From DASYQV01 sp036005125 (GTDB lineage: Bacteria; Acidobacteriota; Vicinamibacteria; Vicinamibacterales; UBA2999): 5,714 nucleotides of DNA. The stretch spans positions 1-5,714 of the forward strand of contig DASYQV010000095.1 of the NCBI GenBank assembly GCA_036005125.1, given 5' to 3'. Under the pieces are notes generated by a model that worked only from the letters and a program-made list of their open reading frames with translations, was not told the DNA's origin and made no database searches. Numbering within the stretch: position 1 is the stretch's first letter; each line of letters opens with the position of its first letter. The position numbers were made by a program, and so were the translations under genes. This document shows positions 5,341-5,714 of this stretch, in pieces.

Positions 5341-5485
5341 GCCGCGCCCTTCGACGTTGCTCAGGGCGCCCCGAGCGCAAGTCGTGGGGCGCGCCCCGCT
5401 GCCGCGTCAGACGGGAGGCGCCCACGAGGACCGGACCAAGCGCATCTGGCGGCGACGCAAGCATCGCAGCAAGATTGAGGAGTGA
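5303..5485 (+). CDS. Small, highly basic hypothetical protein overlapping the antiporter 3' end
   Basis: A 60-residue frame starts at TTG 5303 and ends at TGA 5483-5485, overlapping the antiporter gene by 38 nt in another frame. No family is recognised. It opens MPARPKKPSKPARPRP and closes GGAHEDRTKRIWRRRKHRSK, rich in Lys/Arg throughout; such a tail could bind nucleic acid, but that is inference. The middle (about residues 14-30) is encoded by a pair of inverted REP-like palindromes at 5344-5392. So either the palindromes entered a small gene in frame or the frame is a chance opening through them. For: the GGAGGA site at ideal spacing and a plausible coupled arrangement. Against: the start is TTG, the length is short, and the palindromes begin 3 nt after the antiporter stop, where REP elements usually sit. 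Confidence 0.4.
   Translation: MPARPKKPSKPARPRPSTLLRAPRAQVVGRAPLPRQTGGAHEDRTKRIWRRRKHRSKIEE
5344..5392. repeat. Inverted pair of REP-like palindromes (BIME-like)
   Basis: Stem 1 is GCGCCCT (5344-5350) with AGGGCGC (5363-5369). Stem 2 is GCGCCCC (5366-5372) with GGGGCGC (5386-5392). The two overlap by 4 nt, so they are mutually exclusive as drawn. The second element read in reverse complement (CGCCCCACGACTTGCGCTCG) resembles the first (CGCCCTTCGACGTTGCTCAG), so they are inverted copies of one element. The CCTTCGAC...GCTCAGG core resembles a palindromic repeat common in many bacterial genomes; that link is from memory. It starts 3 nt after the antiporter stop codon. Confidence 0.65.
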
Positions 5486-5504
5486 GTCGGGGCCCGGGAT
5501 TTAG

Positions 5505-5536
5505 CATTCGTGATTCATGATTCGTGATTCATGATT
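5505..5536 (+). repeat. GATTCRT heptamer array
   Basis: Four 7-bp units (CATTCGT, GATTCAT, GATTCGT, GATTCAT) and a partial GATT alternate G and A at position 6, so the effective period is 14 bp. The array is markedly AT-rich against its surroundings. It lies 19 nt after the stop of the possible small gene. It is a second, unrelated 7-bp array in the same window. Confidence 0.85.
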
Positions 5537-5714
5537 AAGAAGCCCGATCGAAATTAGGTGGTCAACTTGCGTCGCTGATTGAACGGAGAGTGGGCGGAGT
5601 TCGCTGAGACGTTTCACGCAGAGAGCGCTGAGTCGCGGAGATGCGCAAAGGCTGGCCCCCATTCCGCCGCCGGTGGGTGCCGGCCGCCGTGCGTCCGGCA
5701 CATCGATCGAGAGG
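5537..5714. other. Gene-free stretch with degenerate repeats and a small hairpin
   Basis: I see no supportable gene here. Bases about 5602-5651 contain loosely repeated CGCNGAG units at about 8-10 nt spacing (CGCTGAGA, CGCAGAGAG, CGCTGAGT, CGCGGAGATG, CGCAAAG). At 5677-5701 GTGCCGG and CCGGCAC form a perfect 7-bp stem with an 11-nt loop, possibly the start of a structure continuing past the window. The minus-strand open frame across 5501-5701 runs through the heptamer array and has no family signature. Confidence 0.5.

Noticed and set aside
5501..5701. Minus-strand 66-codon frame
   Set aside because: Its C-terminus (NHESRIMNHE) is translated heptamer repeat and its middle comes from degenerate CGCNGAG repeats; no ribosome binding site or family motif.

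Overview
The window is GC-rich bacterial DNA with dense, short-spaced genes and some TTG starts. The chromosome-type genes and a lipobox-bearing lipoprotein with SLH domains point to a diderm bacterium. My best guess is Acidobacteriota (Vicinamibacteria-like) or a neighbouring phylum. That guess rests on general resemblance of the proteins and of the intergenic arrays, not on a marker gene, and confidence is low.

Layout. (1) 1-196, + strand: the last 64 codons of a nucleotide-sugar enzyme of the UDP-glucuronate decarboxylase type. (2) 197-585: a gene-free stretch between two convergent genes, filled with short tandem repeats of 5, 6, 7 and 13 bp that together form one large imperfect inverted repeat. 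(3) 586-3799, - strand: a tightly packed operon read hflX, then a TPR/SLH lipoprotein gene, then pgsA, joined by two 4-nt stop/start overlaps. (4) 3800-4056: a divergent intergenic region with an AT-rich patch that could hold back-to-back promoters, then three near-identical 36-bp hairpin units enclosed by a perfect 10-bp inverted repeat, then the antiporter start. (5) 4057-5340, + strand: a CPA2-family cation/proton antiporter without a C-terminal RCK domain. (6) 5303-5485, + strand: a possible 60-codon basic protein overlapping the antiporter's 3' end, with a strong ribosome binding site and a pair of inverted REP-like palindromes inside it. (7) 5486-5714: no convincing gene; a GATTCRT heptamer array, degenerate CGC-GAG repeats and a small hairpin.

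How the genes fit together. The minus-strand operon links a ribosome-associated GTPase (HflX), an envelope lipoprotein and the committed enzyme of phosphatidylglycerol synthesis. The plus-strand unit handles ion or pH homeostasis. The proteins are mostly ordinary. The unusual content is between the genes: nearly every intergenic gap carries a different short-repeat or hairpin family. The two most structured are the inverted GGT-phased array (210-571) and the triple 36-bp hairpin array upstream of the antiporter (3898-4028).
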